From assembly GCF_002294985.1 (NCBI RefSeq), contig NZ_NSGE01000003.1, positions 124,001-188,000 of the forward strand: a stretch of DNA of 64,000 nucleotides, read 5' to 3'. This document shows positions 1-8,029 of this stretch, one piece after another; position 1 is the first letter of the stretch; each line of letters begins with the position of its first letter. Made by a program: the position numbers and the translations under genes. Source of the stretch: Mesorhizobium sp. WSM3862. GTDB taxonomy: Bacteria > Pseudomonadota > Alphaproteobacteria > Rhizobiales > Rhizobiaceae. The notes under the pieces are model-generated. The model had not been told where the DNA came from, did no database searches, and saw only the letters and a list, made by a program, of their open reading frames with translations.

Positions 1-214
1 GGATCTCGTCTATTTCACCGATGAATGAGCTGACATTGTATTTATGCCGCCCATCATCCCAGAGTATATCCCGGTATGCTGTAAAGAGCTCACTGACCCT
101 GTACGATTTTACTTCCCGGATCTTGTTATAGGTGTACCTAAACTTCGAATTCTGAGAAGAAAACACCGCAAAATGACCAGAGGGCTCCCCCTCTTGAATC
201 GCTTCGTTCGACAT
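1..214 (-). CDS. Partial hypothetical protein, N-terminal 71 residues, runs off left edge
   Basis: An open frame runs from an ATG at 212-214 to the left edge without a stop. It begins MSNEAIQEGEPSGHF and continues through a Lys/Arg/Tyr-rich stretch to GEIDEI at the edge. A G-rich Shine-Dalgarno-like run (the complement of 226-230) lies 11-15 bases before the ATG. I do not recognise the family. Base composition is clearly more AT-rich than the core genes of this window, which suggests foreign origin, but 71 residues are too few to be sure. No signal peptide or membrane segment is visible in this part. Confidence 0.55.
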   Translation of the reverse strand, partial: MSNEAIQEGEPSGHFAVFSSQNSKFRYTYNKIREVKSYRVSELFTAYRDILWDDGRHKYNVSSFIGEIDEI

Positions 215-396
215 TTTTAGCCACACCCCCTGTGGTTAAGGGACCAGCCCTAACCGCTCGGGAGCATCCTTTCAAGAGTTTTCGAGTCTGGCCTCCGACC
301 CCATCCGCCGCCGGCGGATCCCACAAAGTCGCTATACAGACCCGATCAGCTTACCGTTTTCACCCCCATCCTTTCGTTGCGTTGATCCATCGCGAA
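215..396. other. Intergenic stretch with two overlapping small hairpins
   Basis: No gene is supported here. On either strand 221-235 forms a 5-bp stem (CCACA/TGTGG) with a CCCCC loop, and 234-255 forms a second hairpin (GGTTAAGGG paired with CCCTAACC, one bulged base). The two share bases 234-235, so they cannot both form fully. The G-run that would serve as ribosome binding site of the gene starting at 214 lies in the loop of the first hairpin. Confidence 0.45.
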
Positions 397-434
397 AAGC
401 AAAACGGCCCGGGCGCAGAGATGCCCGGGCCGGA
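397..434 (-). terminator. Rho-independent terminator of porin gene 1
   Basis: A perfect 9-bp GC stem (406-414 with 423-431, GGCCCGGGC/GCCCGGGCC) encloses an 8-base loop. On the minus strand it is followed by T-rich sequence (GTTTTGCTTTT). It lies 25 bases past the stop codon of the porin at 459-1622, so it should end that transcript. Confidence 0.85.
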
Positions 435-458
435 TTTCATGTTGTTGCAGTCCAGCCC

Positions 459-1622
459 TTAGAAGGAACGCTGGAAGCGGAGGATGCCGCCGACGCTGTT
501 CTTCTTGTCAGCGTTGGTCCAGTTGCCATAAATGGTCGGGGTATCGAAGTTGCCATAATGGTTCCAGTCAACTTCGGCCGTGACCGTGAAGCCCGGGACA
601 ACGTCGTAGGCAACGTTTGCCGCGACGCCGTAATTCTTGTCGTCGTCACCTGACACCTGGAGGTTGAACGAGGTCTTCTCGTTGAACTTATAGGTGCCGC
701 CAGCCCACCAAGCCCAGTTACCGCCCCAGATCTTGTAGAAGCCGCGACCATTAGCGTCGATGACATTATCATCGTTGAGCTTGCCGTCGTTGCCATAGCC
801 AAACATGCCGAACAGCGAGATCTGGTCATTGACGTTGACGTCCAAGCGAACCTTGCCGGTCACCTGTTCGTAATTGCTGTCATAAGCCAAAACACCGGTG
901 ACGGCGCCCCAGCCCTGCGTCCACTTCACACCGCCGACGACATGCGGAACATAGCTGTCGATGGTGTAGACGTCGCCGTAGCCCTCTTCGAGCGAGACCA
1001 CTGCCGAGAAGCCGTTGCCGGCGTCGAAGTAGTACTGCACGACGTTGGTGTCGAAGCCGCCGTAAGGAACGATCGTGTCCTGGATAACGTTGCCGGCGTA
1101 GCCGATGAACGTATCGAAGGCCGATTCGTCCTTACCGACGCGGAGACCGCCGAGCTGGATCCAGGCGAAGTTCAAAGACACGGGCTTGTTGCCAGCCGGA
1201 TTGGTGGTGGCGACACCACCATAAATTCCGTCGGTGGTTCCGCGACCATTGCCGAAGTTGAAGCGGGTCTCGGTGTAGGTCTTCAACGTGCCGAGTTCGG
1301 TTTCCTGGCCGGTCCAGGTCTTCAGCGTGAAGCGAGCATTTTTCTTCCACGTGCTGTTCTCGTCGCCATCGACCTTGTCGATAGCCTTGGCACCGTCGAA
1401 CGAGCCGATGTCGCCAAGGCCAATGTCGTAACGAACGTAACCGCCGATGCGCAGGCAGGTCTCGGTGCCGGGGATGTAGAAGTAGCCCGAACCGTAGACG
1501 TCGCAGATCTTGACGTATTCAGCCGGTTCCGGCTCGGCGACGGTCACCGCGTCGGCGGCGCGAGCACCGGAAACTGCGATCAGGGCCGCAGCTGAGCCGA
1601 GAAGAAGGCTCTTGATGTTCAT
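459..1622 (-). CDS. Omp2-type outer membrane porin (copy 1)
   Basis: General diffusion porin of the rhizobial/Brucella Omp2 (Porin_2) family, 387 residues. The first 22 residues (MNIKSLLLG...SGARA) are a signal peptide cut after ARA. The mature start carries the family motifs KICDVYG and TCLRIGGYVRYD, and the chain ends in Phe (RFQRSF), the usual recognition signal for outer membrane insertion. The start at 1622 is chosen because GGAGG lies 7 bases upstream and the same start and leader occur in the paralogue at 2596. A longer in-frame start at 1640 would include the ribosome binding site. The first 125 coding bases plus 17 leader bases are identical to the divergent copy. Confidence 0.95.
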   Translation of the reverse strand: MNIKSLLLGSAAALIAVSGARAADAVTVAEPEPAEYVKICDVYGSGYFYIPGTETCLRIGGYVRYDIGLGDIGSFDGAKAIDKVDGDENSTWKKNARFTLKTWTGQETELGTLKTYTETRFNFGNGRGTTDGIYGGVATTNPAGNKPVSLNFAWIQLGGLRVGKDESAFDTFIGYAGNVIQDTIVPYGGFDTNVVQYYFDAGNGFSAVVSLEEGYGDVYTIDSYVPHVVGGVKWTQGWGAVTGVLAYDSNYEQVTGKVRLDVNVNDQISLFGMFGYGNDGKLNDDNVIDANGRGFYKIWGGNWAWWAGGTYKFNEKTSFNLQVSGDDDKNYGVAANVAYDVVPGFTVTAEVDWNHYGNFDTPTIYGNWTNADKKNSVGGILRFQRSF

Positions 1623-1639
1623 TTTCTGACCTCCAGTCA
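1498..1639. repeat. 142-bp perfect inverted repeat, left arm (porin 1 start)
   Basis: Compared base by base, the leader and first 125 coding bases of porin 1 (1498-1639, minus strand) equal 2579-2720 of porin 2 on the plus strand. The arms are about 940 bp apart in inverted orientation and enclose the tRNA-Ser and the GIY-YIG remnant. This supports gene conversion or inversion between the porins. Confidence 0.9.
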
Positions 1640-2063
1640 AAAGTTAAAAAACGGGTCTGGGTATTTTTTGCTGAAGGACAGCGTTCCCTGCCCCATCCCC
1701 ACTTACCGAAAAAGATGCGCACCGCGCCGCTCCTTCGAACGAGACCTTTACCCAGGCGGCGGCCGCGTTCAACCATGATCGTATCGGCGAAAGCCCAGTC
1801 CGGACGCTATCCCCGGACGTTGTTGCACAAATGACACGATTTGGCCTCACTCCGAAAGTTCTCATTAACCATTAAGGCCTTGCAGCCGGTCGAATCCGGC
1901 GATGTGCGGCCGAAATTGCGGCGCCAGCTGCGAGTCACCGGCCGGGAATCGCCATGGAATCGCCGCATGGGAACACTCATCCTGCTGCCGGCGTCGAATT
2001 TTCAGCGATTACGGCGCGGGCTTGTTGATTGTGCCGCCGCTTTTCTTTATCCAGCGGCGCGAC
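1623..2063. other. Porin 1 upstream region, no gene
   Basis: About 440 bases between the porin start and the tRNA. It must contain the porin promoter. The leader proximal to the gene is T-rich on the minus strand (around 1640-1670). I see no credible reading frame or clear operator. Bases 1623-1639 belong to the inverted repeat shared with the other porin. Confidence 0.5.
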
Positions 2064-2154
2064 GGAGAGGTGGCCGAGTGGTCGAAGGCGCTCCCCTGCT
2101 AAGGGAGTAGAGGTCAAAAGCTTCTCGTGGGTTCGAATCCCATCCTCTCCGCCA
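2064..2154 (+). tRNA. tRNA-Ser (anticodon GCU)
   Basis: A 91-base class II tRNA with encoded CCA. The acceptor stem is GGAGAGG/CCTCTCC, the D arm TGGCCGAGTGG, and the anticodon loop CTGCTAA sits in a CTCCC/GGGAG stem, giving anticodon GCU (reads AGC and AGU). A long variable arm and a GGGTTCGAATCCC T arm follow. All features fit serine tRNA. Its 3' end overlaps a 25-bp inverted repeat. Confidence 0.97.
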
Positions 2155-2222
2155 TCCTGCTTCGCTCTCCGAGCTACGCAGGACAAGCCCCGTTCGTGCG
2201 AAGCAGGATGGCGGAGAGGATG
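2141..2222. repeat. 25-bp inverted repeat built on the tRNA-Ser 3' end
   Basis: Bases 2141-2165 (tRNA T-arm base, acceptor strand, CCA and 11 flanking bases) are perfectly complementary to 2198-2222. The right arm is therefore an inverted copy of the tRNA 3' end. The structure could fold into a hairpin after tRNA transcription and end it, or it may be the scar of an insertion at the tRNA. Confidence 0.85.
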
Positions 2223-2497
2223 CCCTCCGAAGCCTTGGCGAAGGAGGGCCGGTCCGTTTGGTACGTATACCTGATTGAGAGCGAGGCTTTCGTAGGCGAG
2301 CGTTATATCGGCATAACATCGGACCTGCGGCGACGAATTGCTGAGCATCACGCCGGAAAGTCCAGTCACACTTCCAAATTTTCCCGTGGCGAATCGTGAC
2401 CTACATGGCCTTTTCAAGCCGAGCAAAGGCGACTTCGTTCGAGCGCTATCTCAAATCGGGATCCGGGCACGCGTTCGCCAGCAAACGTCTGTGGTAG
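2208..2497 (+). pseudogene. GIY-YIG nuclease-family gene, frameshifted
   Basis: The frame from 2259 reads WYVYLIES...RYIGITSDLRRRIAEHH, the start of a small UPF0213/YhbQ-like GIY-YIG domain (VYL and YIG motifs present). It hits a stop at 2397-2399. Moving one base into the next frame after KF (near 2380) restores PWRIVTYMAFSSRAKATSF and then KSGSGHAFASKRLW with a stop at 2495-2497, the expected C-terminus. One base therefore appears to be missing. In-frame ATGs exist only inside the inverted repeat (2208, 2220), and the expected start next to Trp is GTT. The gene is almost certainly dead. Such single-domain genes are scattered in rhizobial genomes. Confidence 0.8.
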
Positions 2498-2578
2498 CGG
2501 CCACTCGGAAAAAATACAACAATAACAAAGCACTGACACCGGTGACAGTCGAGTGAAATCGACGCTGCCGTTCGATTC

Positions 2579-2720
2579 TGACTGGAGGTCAGAAAATGAA
2601 CATCAAGAGCCTTCTTCTCGGCTCAGCTGCGGCCCTGATCGCAGTTTCCGGTGCTCGCGCCGCCGACGCGGTGACCGTCGCCGAGCCGGAACCGGCTGAA
2701 TACGTCAAGATCTGCGACGT
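2579..2720. repeat. 142-bp perfect inverted repeat, right arm (porin 2 start)
   Basis: Right arm of the repeat described at 1498-1639. It covers the ribosome binding site, signal peptide and first 20 mature codons of porin 2. Identity ends at 2721, where a synonymous C/G difference occurs. Confidence 0.9.
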
Positions 2721-3732
2721 GTACGGCGCCGGCTACTTCTATATCCCCGGCACCGAGACCTGCCTGCGCATCGGCGGCTATGTCCGCTACGACGCCGCTG
2801 GTGGCGACATCGGCTCGTTCGACGGCGCCCGCACGAGCGATGTCGTAACCGGCAAGGACCAGGGCACATGGTTCAAAAACACCCGCTTCACGCTCAAGAC
2901 CTGGACCGGCCAGGAAACCGAGCTCGGCACGTTGAAGACCTACACCGAAATGCGCATGAATTTCGGCAACCGCAACGGGGACTTTGAGTACAACGAAGCC
3001 GGCAACAAGACCTTCGACCTGCACTTCGCCTGGGTTCAGCTCGGTGGACTGCGCGTCGGTCTCGACGAATCGGCTTTCGACACCTTCGTCGGTTACGCCG
3101 GCAACGTCATCAACGACACGCTGGTCCCCTACGGCGGCTTCCAGACCAATGAAATCCAGTACTACTTCGATGCCGGCAACGGCTTCTCGGCAGTGGTCTC
3201 GCTGGAAGAGGGTTCGGGTCGATATGACGGGGCAATTGGCACGATCGACAGCTATGTTCCGCATGTCGTCGGCGGCGTGAAGTACACGCAGGGCTGGGGC
3301 GACATCGTCGGTGTCGTTGCCTACGACAGCAACTACGAAAACGTATCCGGCAAGGTTCGCCTGGATGTGAACGTGACCAACGAACTGTCGCTGTTCGGCA
3401 TGTTCGGTTACGGCAGCGACGGCAAGCTTGGCGATGTTGGACTCGCTCGCTCCTTCTACAAGCCATGGGGCGGCCATTGGGCCTTCTGGGCCGGCGGCAC
3501 TTACAAGTTCAGCGACAAGGCCTCCTTCAACCTCCAGGTGTCGGGCGATCAGTTCAAGAACTACGGCATTGCAGCTAACGTTGCCTACACCGTCGTTCCC
3601 GGCCTCACCATCACGCCCGAAGTTGACTTCCTCCACAATGGCAGGTTCGGCGATTTGGACAATTCCAACTGGACCGGTGCCACCAAGAAGAACAGCGTCG
3701 GCGGTATCATCCGTTTCCAGCGCGACTTCTAG
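2596..3732 (+). CDS. Omp2-type outer membrane porin (copy 2)
   Basis: Paralogue of the porin at 459-1622, 378 residues, transcribed away from it. It has the same 22-residue signal peptide, the KICDVYG and TCLRIGGYVRYD motifs, a 16-strand-type barrel sequence rich in Gly/Tyr/Asn, and a C-terminal Phe (IRFQRDF). GGAGG lies 7 bases before the ATG. The copies diverge after the identical first 42 codons, mostly in the segment around residues 65-125 and in later loops. Copy 2 is nine residues shorter. Function is inferred from family: passive uptake of small hydrophilic solutes. Confidence 0.95.
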   Translation: MNIKSLLLGSAAALIAVSGARAADAVTVAEPEPAEYVKICDVYGAGYFYIPGTETCLRIGGYVRYDAAGGDIGSFDGARTSDVVTGKDQGTWFKNTRFTLKTWTGQETELGTLKTYTEMRMNFGNRNGDFEYNEAGNKTFDLHFAWVQLGGLRVGLDESAFDTFVGYAGNVINDTLVPYGGFQTNEIQYYFDAGNGFSAVVSLEEGSGRYDGAIGTIDSYVPHVVGGVKYTQGWGDIVGVVAYDSNYENVSGKVRLDVNVTNELSLFGMFGYGSDGKLGDVGLARSFYKPWGGHWAFWAGGTYKFSDKASFNLQVSGDQFKNYGIAANVAYTVVPGLTITPEVDFLHNGRFGDLDNSNWTGATKKNSVGGIIRFQRDF

Positions 3733-3760
3733 AACCAGATATTTTCTGGGGAGACAGGAA

Positions 3761-3795
3761 AACCCGGCGGGCAACCGCCGGGTTTTTTCTGTTTT
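3761..3795 (+). terminator. Rho-independent terminator of porin 2
   Basis: A 10-bp stem AACCCGGCGG/CCGCCGGGTT with a GCAA loop, followed by TTTTCTGTTTT, 28 bases past the porin stop codon. Confidence 0.92.
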
Positions 3796-4225
3796 GAGTG
3801 CATGTCGAGGTCCCCAATCGCTGCGCAGTTTGGGTGTTGCAGCAATGTCCGAGCCGCCTTTGGCGTTCGACACGATATCGGCGTAGCGGCTGTGGAGAGC
3901 TCCTAAAATCCGGGGGGACAGCCGCTCCTGTACTGCCGGACATCTCTCCATCACTTGAGAGCTGATCGAATGTCACGCCGCATATGCCAATTGCCAACGT
4001 CGCAGCATGGAACGGGATGCCGAAGCTGCCAATCTCGCGACTTGTGGGGAGATATTCAGTCCGGCCCGCAGTTGCTGCCGAAGGTCCGGCAGGACAAAGG
4101 GGGCGCGAACGGTCATAACGGATCCGGCTTTGCGTCGCCGCATTTCCTCAAGCAAACGACCAAGCCGTCAGAATCTCCGGATCGAGCAACTGGCTGGCCG
4201 GAGCGGCTGCGCCCGGCGATCGAAT
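3796..4225. other. Intergenic region between porin 2 and sulfotransferase 1, no gene
   Basis: About 430 bases lie between the convergent porin 2 and sulfotransferase genes. Short frames exist, the longest plausible one on the minus strand at 3973-4155, but none has a clear ribosome binding site or a recognisable motif. Composition is more AT-rich than the core genes. Confidence 0.5.
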
Positions 4226-5905
4226 TCAAAGCTCGGCCAGGTCACCCAAGGCTCCAATCAGGGGGGTGATCTCGGCTTCGAAATTCTTCCAGCGCCTCAC
4301 GGAGGATCTGTAGACCGGCTGACGAACCTGCCAGCGGCTGGGGGTGGTAACCGCCCCTTCCCTGTCGAAGAAGCGCAAGCAGGCATCATTCCACGGCAAC
4401 CCGAGATAATCGATGAGCCGGCGCGACTGCGCCTCTTGGTCCTCCACAAGTGTCTCATATCGATTCTCGAAGATGCGGCCTGAGAACACCTCGTTCCAAT
4501 GACGCATCAAGCGATCGTACTCGCGATAGTAGAGACCGAGCGTCTGCAGGTCCGTATTGTAGCCGTGCGTCGAGCTGAACGGCAGGACGTAGCACGATAC
4601 GCAGTTGTCGATAGCATCGCGGCGACAGTGAATGATGCGCGCCTTAGGGAAGAGAAGGCTGAGAAGGCCAACCAATTCGAAATTGTGCGGCATCTTATCT
4701 ATGATGCGCCGCGCCGTCGGAGCGCGCTCCCGCAGATAGGAAAGATGCTCTTCTGCCAACGTCTTGGACAAGCCCTCGGTGATTGTCGTGATCGGTTTAT
4801 CAAAATCGGAGGCAGAGGCTTGCAGACCGATTGCATTCGCCACCCGCCTTAGCTTGCTCAACTCTCCCGCCCCGTGAACCTCGGGATGACTGGCGCATAT
4901 CTGTTCGGTAAGCGTGGTGCCCGAGCGCGGCATGCCCACCACGAACACAGGCGCTTCGGAAGAATTGCCGTAACCGGACCTTACCGCAAAGAAATCCGGC
5001 GTAAACGTTTCAATCGTCAGGTCTATGAAACGACGGTACCGATCGATGTCGAATTTGTGACCTTCCGCTTGCTTCGCCTTCTTGAAGTGGCCGAAGGCTG
5101 CCGCATAGCGCTTAAGGTCGTTCTCCACTTTACCGGCGGCGTAGTTGAGACTCGCTTTAGCCTCCGGCTTAAGCCCCGGCCTGTTCAACTCGCGAAGGAT
5201 CGACTGGAATTCGGCGGGCTCCTCAGTGAATTTTCGGGTTTGCACAAGGTCGTAGTAGGCGGCCGCCACGTCGATGCGGCGTTCGATCGCCTCCTTGAGA
5301 TAAGAAGCGGCCTCATCCATGCGCCCAAGGCCAGTGAGCGCGGCTGCTATTCCGATCCGCGCCTTGGGATGGTCGCGCTTGATCCTCAGCGCCTTCTCAT
5401 ACAGGGGCAAAGCAAGATCAGGTTTGTCGAACTGGGTGTAAACGCCCCCCAAGGCACAAAGCGCCTCTACCAGATCGGGCTGCACTTGCAAGGCATATTG
5501 GATGTGTTTGACGGCCGCTGAGAATTCACTCAGCTTCCCATAGGCCTCGCCGAGGCTAAGATGGTAGTAGGGGTTTCTAGGCTCCTCGCCGACTGCACGC
5601 GCGAAATAGCGCAAGGCCGCCTCATCATCGTAACCCAGACAGACGGTGCCCATGATGTACAGGGCCAGCGGATGATTTGGCGTTCGAGCCAGCACCTGGA
5701 AGCATAAATCCTGTGCTTCATCAAGGCGTTTGGCCTGTTGACACTCATAAGCTTTCTTCAGCAAAGCGTCGTCGGCCTGTGCGCGGGCAAGCGAATCTTG
5801 CTTCTGAAGGCTCGGCTGTGGCGGACTTGCCTGGGGCCATCTGGACTTCGGCGTAACGCCGGATTTGAGGTGTTTGGACCAGGCAGGCGGCAGTCGGTTA
5901 TTCAT
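4226..5905 (-). CDS. TPR-containing sulfotransferase (copy 1)
   Basis: A 559-residue protein. Residues about 45-220 hold five or six tetratricopeptide repeats (e.g. PYYHLSLGEAYGKLSEFS). Residues about 318-550 are a sulfotransferase domain with the 5'-phosphosulfate loop VFVVGMPRSGTT near 320-331 and the 3'-phosphate-binding segment CRRDAIDNCVSC near 427-438. The family transfers sulfate from PAPS to a hydroxyl group. The acceptor is unknown, and TPR-sulfotransferases often act on proteins or exported glycans. There is no signal peptide or membrane segment, so it should be cytosolic. The start at 5905 (MNNRLPPAWSKH) matches the paralogue upstream. A GTG at 5947 is an alternative. Lower GC than the surrounding core genes suggests acquisition. 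Confidence 0.88.
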   Translation of the reverse strand: MNNRLPPAWSKHLKSGVTPKSRWPQASPPQPSLQKQDSLARAQADDALLKKAYECQQAKRLDEAQDLCFQVLARTPNHPLALYIMGTVCLGYDDEAALRYFARAVGEEPRNPYYHLSLGEAYGKLSEFSAAVKHIQYALQVQPDLVEALCALGGVYTQFDKPDLALPLYEKALRIKRDHPKARIGIAAALTGLGRMDEAASYLKEAIERRIDVAAAYYDLVQTRKFTEEPAEFQSILRELNRPGLKPEAKASLNYAAGKVENDLKRYAAAFGHFKKAKQAEGHKFDIDRYRRFIDLTIETFTPDFFAVRSGYGNSSEAPVFVVGMPRSGTTLTEQICASHPEVHGAGELSKLRRVANAIGLQASASDFDKPITTITEGLSKTLAEEHLSYLRERAPTARRIIDKMPHNFELVGLLSLLFPKARIIHCRRDAIDNCVSCYVLPFSSTHGYNTDLQTLGLYYREYDRLMRHWNEVFSGRIFENRYETLVEDQEAQSRRLIDYLGLPWNDACLRFFDREGAVTTPSRWQVRQPVYRSSVRRWKNFEAEITPLIGALGDLAEL

Positions 5906-6235
5906 CCCTTTGGCTAGCAAAGGGGGCTGGCCGAATCCAGTAAACACAATGCGATGCGGGTCCGCTGAAATAGATGTTCAGCGCCCCAATCCATCTCCGT
6001 CTGATCGGCCCACAGGTACTGCCAGCCTTGGCACGCATCTGCACCTTGCCTCTACGCCGATTGGATGTTCCCTTCCCGCAAGCGGCATCGTTTCAGAGGA
6101 GATTATTTGCGCTGACATATCAATTTCGGCGCGCATTACAGCTCGCCAGGTCGCCCAAGGTGTTTTGGTCGTACTCTGTCAACCCATGTGCGCCAGAGGC
6201 CAAATTGAGATATGGGGCAGCCTTGCCAGCGGCAG
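5906..6235. other. Spacer between the sulfotransferase paralogues, with a possible third-copy relic
   Basis: No gene of its own is seen in these 330 bases. Bases 6141-6160 match 4231-4251, the codons for the C-terminal GDLAE of copy 1, at all but two positions (one a missing base). On the minus strand they read LGDLA, after which the missing base hides the final Glu-Leu-stop. This may be the 3' scar of a further tandem copy, but the match is short. Confidence 0.4.
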
Positions 6236-7903
6236 TCAAATCTCCGCCAAGTCACCCAACGCTTCGATCAGGGGCTGGATTTCGCGCTCATAGTTCTTCC
6301 AGCGCTTCACCGAAGATTTGTAGATCGGCTGGCGAACCTGCCAGCGACTGTACGTGTTTACCGCACCATCCCTCTCGAAGAAGCGAAGGCATGCATCGTC
6401 CCATGATAGCCCAAGATAGTTTATCAGACGGCGCGACTGCTCCTCCTGGTTTTCAATCAGCGTCTCATAACGATTTTCGAGAATACGACCCGGGAAAACT
6501 CTGTTCCAATGGCGCATCAAGCGATCATACTCGCGATAGTAAAGTCCAAGTGTGCGCAAATCGCAATTGTAGCTATGGCCTTCGCTAAAGGCCAACATGA
6601 AGCAAGAAACACAATTATCGATGGCGTCGCGACGGCAATGAATGACCCGCGCATTGGGGAAGAGAAGCCAGATGAGGCCTACCACTTCGAAATTGTGCGG
6701 CATCTTATCGATGACGCGCGCCGCATGGGGTGCCCTCTCCCGTAGATAAGCCAAGTGTTCATCCGCCAGCATTTTTGAAAGATCGGGTGTGATTGACATG
6801 ATCGATTGGGCCATGTCGCCCGAAGAGCGATCTAGTAGGCCGGTTGCGTTCGCAACTCGCCTCAGCTTGCTAAGTTCGCCCGCGCCGTGCGCATACGGAT
6901 GGCTGGCGCAAATTTGTTCAGTAAGCGTGGTCCCCGAACGTGGCATGCCAACAACAAAAACAGGCACTTCGGACGAATTTCCATAGCTTGCTCTTTCGGC
7001 TAGCAGGTCTGGGGTGAATATCTCGATCATCGAATCGACCCAGCGCCGGTACTGGTCGACATCGAACCTGTAACCTAAGGCCTCTTTCGCCTTGTTAAAG
7101 TGAAAAAAAGCCTGTTCGTAGCGTTTGAGGTCGTTCAGAACCTTGCCGGCCGCGTGATGGAGTTGCCCCGCGCACTGGCCGCCCAGCTTTGAATTGTCGA
7201 GTTCGCGCAGAATGGATTGGAGTTCCGCGGGCTCCTCCGCGAATTTGCGGGTGTGTACAAGATCGTTATAGGCAGTTGGCACTTCAATCCGCCGATCGAT
7301 CGCTTCCTTCAGGTAGGTAGCGGCTTCATCCATCCGCCCGAGGCTGCTGAGCGCATTAGCAAGCCCTATGCGTACCTTCGGATGGTCGCGATTGGTTTTC
7401 AACGCCTTCTCGAAGAGCGGCAATGCCATCTCGGGCTTGTCGAACGCCAGATAAACACGGCCAAGAGAACAAAGCGCTTCTACAAGGTCAGGCTGCAAGT
7501 CCAGTGCATACTCTATGTGCTTGATCGCTGACGAAAACTCGCTGAGTTTTACATAGACGTCGCCGAGACTTAGATGGTAGTAAGGATTTTTAGGCTCCTC
7601 GCCGACAGCTCGCGCGAAATATCGCAAAGACTTTTCATCGTCATAGCCTACATACACTGTCCCCAGAATGTACATAGCAAGAGGATGATTTGGAGTGCGC
7701 GCAAGGACTTGGAGGCATAAGTCCTGAGCCTCGTCCAGCCGTTTGGCTTGCTGGTGTTCATAGGCTTGCTTCAGGAGCTCGTCGTCGGCTCTCTCTCGCG
7801 CGCGCAGATTTGTTTTCAGCAAACTGGCTTGTGGCAACTTGGCTTGCGGCGCAGGGCCGGATCTGATGTGCTTTGACCAAGCAGGCGGCAGTCGATTGTT
7901 CAT
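6236..7903 (-). CDS. TPR-containing sulfotransferase (copy 2)
   Basis: A 555-residue paralogue of the 4226-5905 gene, same strand and same layout. TPR repeats occupy the N-terminal half (e.g. PYYHLSLGDVYVKLSEFS). A sulfotransferase domain follows with VFVVGMPRSGTTLTEQICAS and CRRDAIDNCVSC. The start is supported by GAGG five bases before the ATG. The two proteins share long identical blocks around the PAPS-binding motifs but differ in the first 50 residues and through the TPRs. This is what duplication followed by change in partner binding would give. Codon use is more AT-rich than in copy 1 and the neighbours. The acceptor substrate is not predictable. Confidence 0.88.
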   Translation of the reverse strand: MNNRLPPAWSKHIRSGPAPQAKLPQASLLKTNLRARERADDELLKQAYEHQQAKRLDEAQDLCLQVLARTPNHPLAMYILGTVYVGYDDEKSLRYFARAVGEEPKNPYYHLSLGDVYVKLSEFSSAIKHIEYALDLQPDLVEALCSLGRVYLAFDKPEMALPLFEKALKTNRDHPKVRIGLANALSSLGRMDEAATYLKEAIDRRIEVPTAYNDLVHTRKFAEEPAELQSILRELDNSKLGGQCAGQLHHAAGKVLNDLKRYEQAFFHFNKAKEALGYRFDVDQYRRWVDSMIEIFTPDLLAERASYGNSSEVPVFVVGMPRSGTTLTEQICASHPYAHGAGELSKLRRVANATGLLDRSSGDMAQSIMSITPDLSKMLADEHLAYLRERAPHAARVIDKMPHNFEVVGLIWLLFPNARVIHCRRDAIDNCVSCFMLAFSEGHSYNCDLRTLGLYYREYDRLMRHWNRVFPGRILENRYETLIENQEEQSRRLINYLGLSWDDACLRFFERDGAVNTYSRWQVRQPIYKSSVKRWKNYEREIQPLIEALGDLAEI

Positions 7904-8029
7904 GGTGCCTCGCTACCAAAAACAAGCGGCGGAATCTAGCCTGAGCCGCGCAATCGATGGTTCTGGCGCAGCTTGCGTCCTTCCATCGCTCACGCTAGCA
8001 AGAAGCCTCCTCTCAACCGAGCCTTTGCC

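Noticed and set aside
232..326. tRNA-like fragment suggested by GAGCGGTTAG on the minus strand
   Set aside because: No acceptor stem, anticodon arm or GGTTCGAATCC T arm can be folded from the surrounding bases.
3973..4155. 60-codon minus-strand frame between porin 2 and the sulfotransferase
   Set aside because: No ribosome binding site and no recognisable domain.
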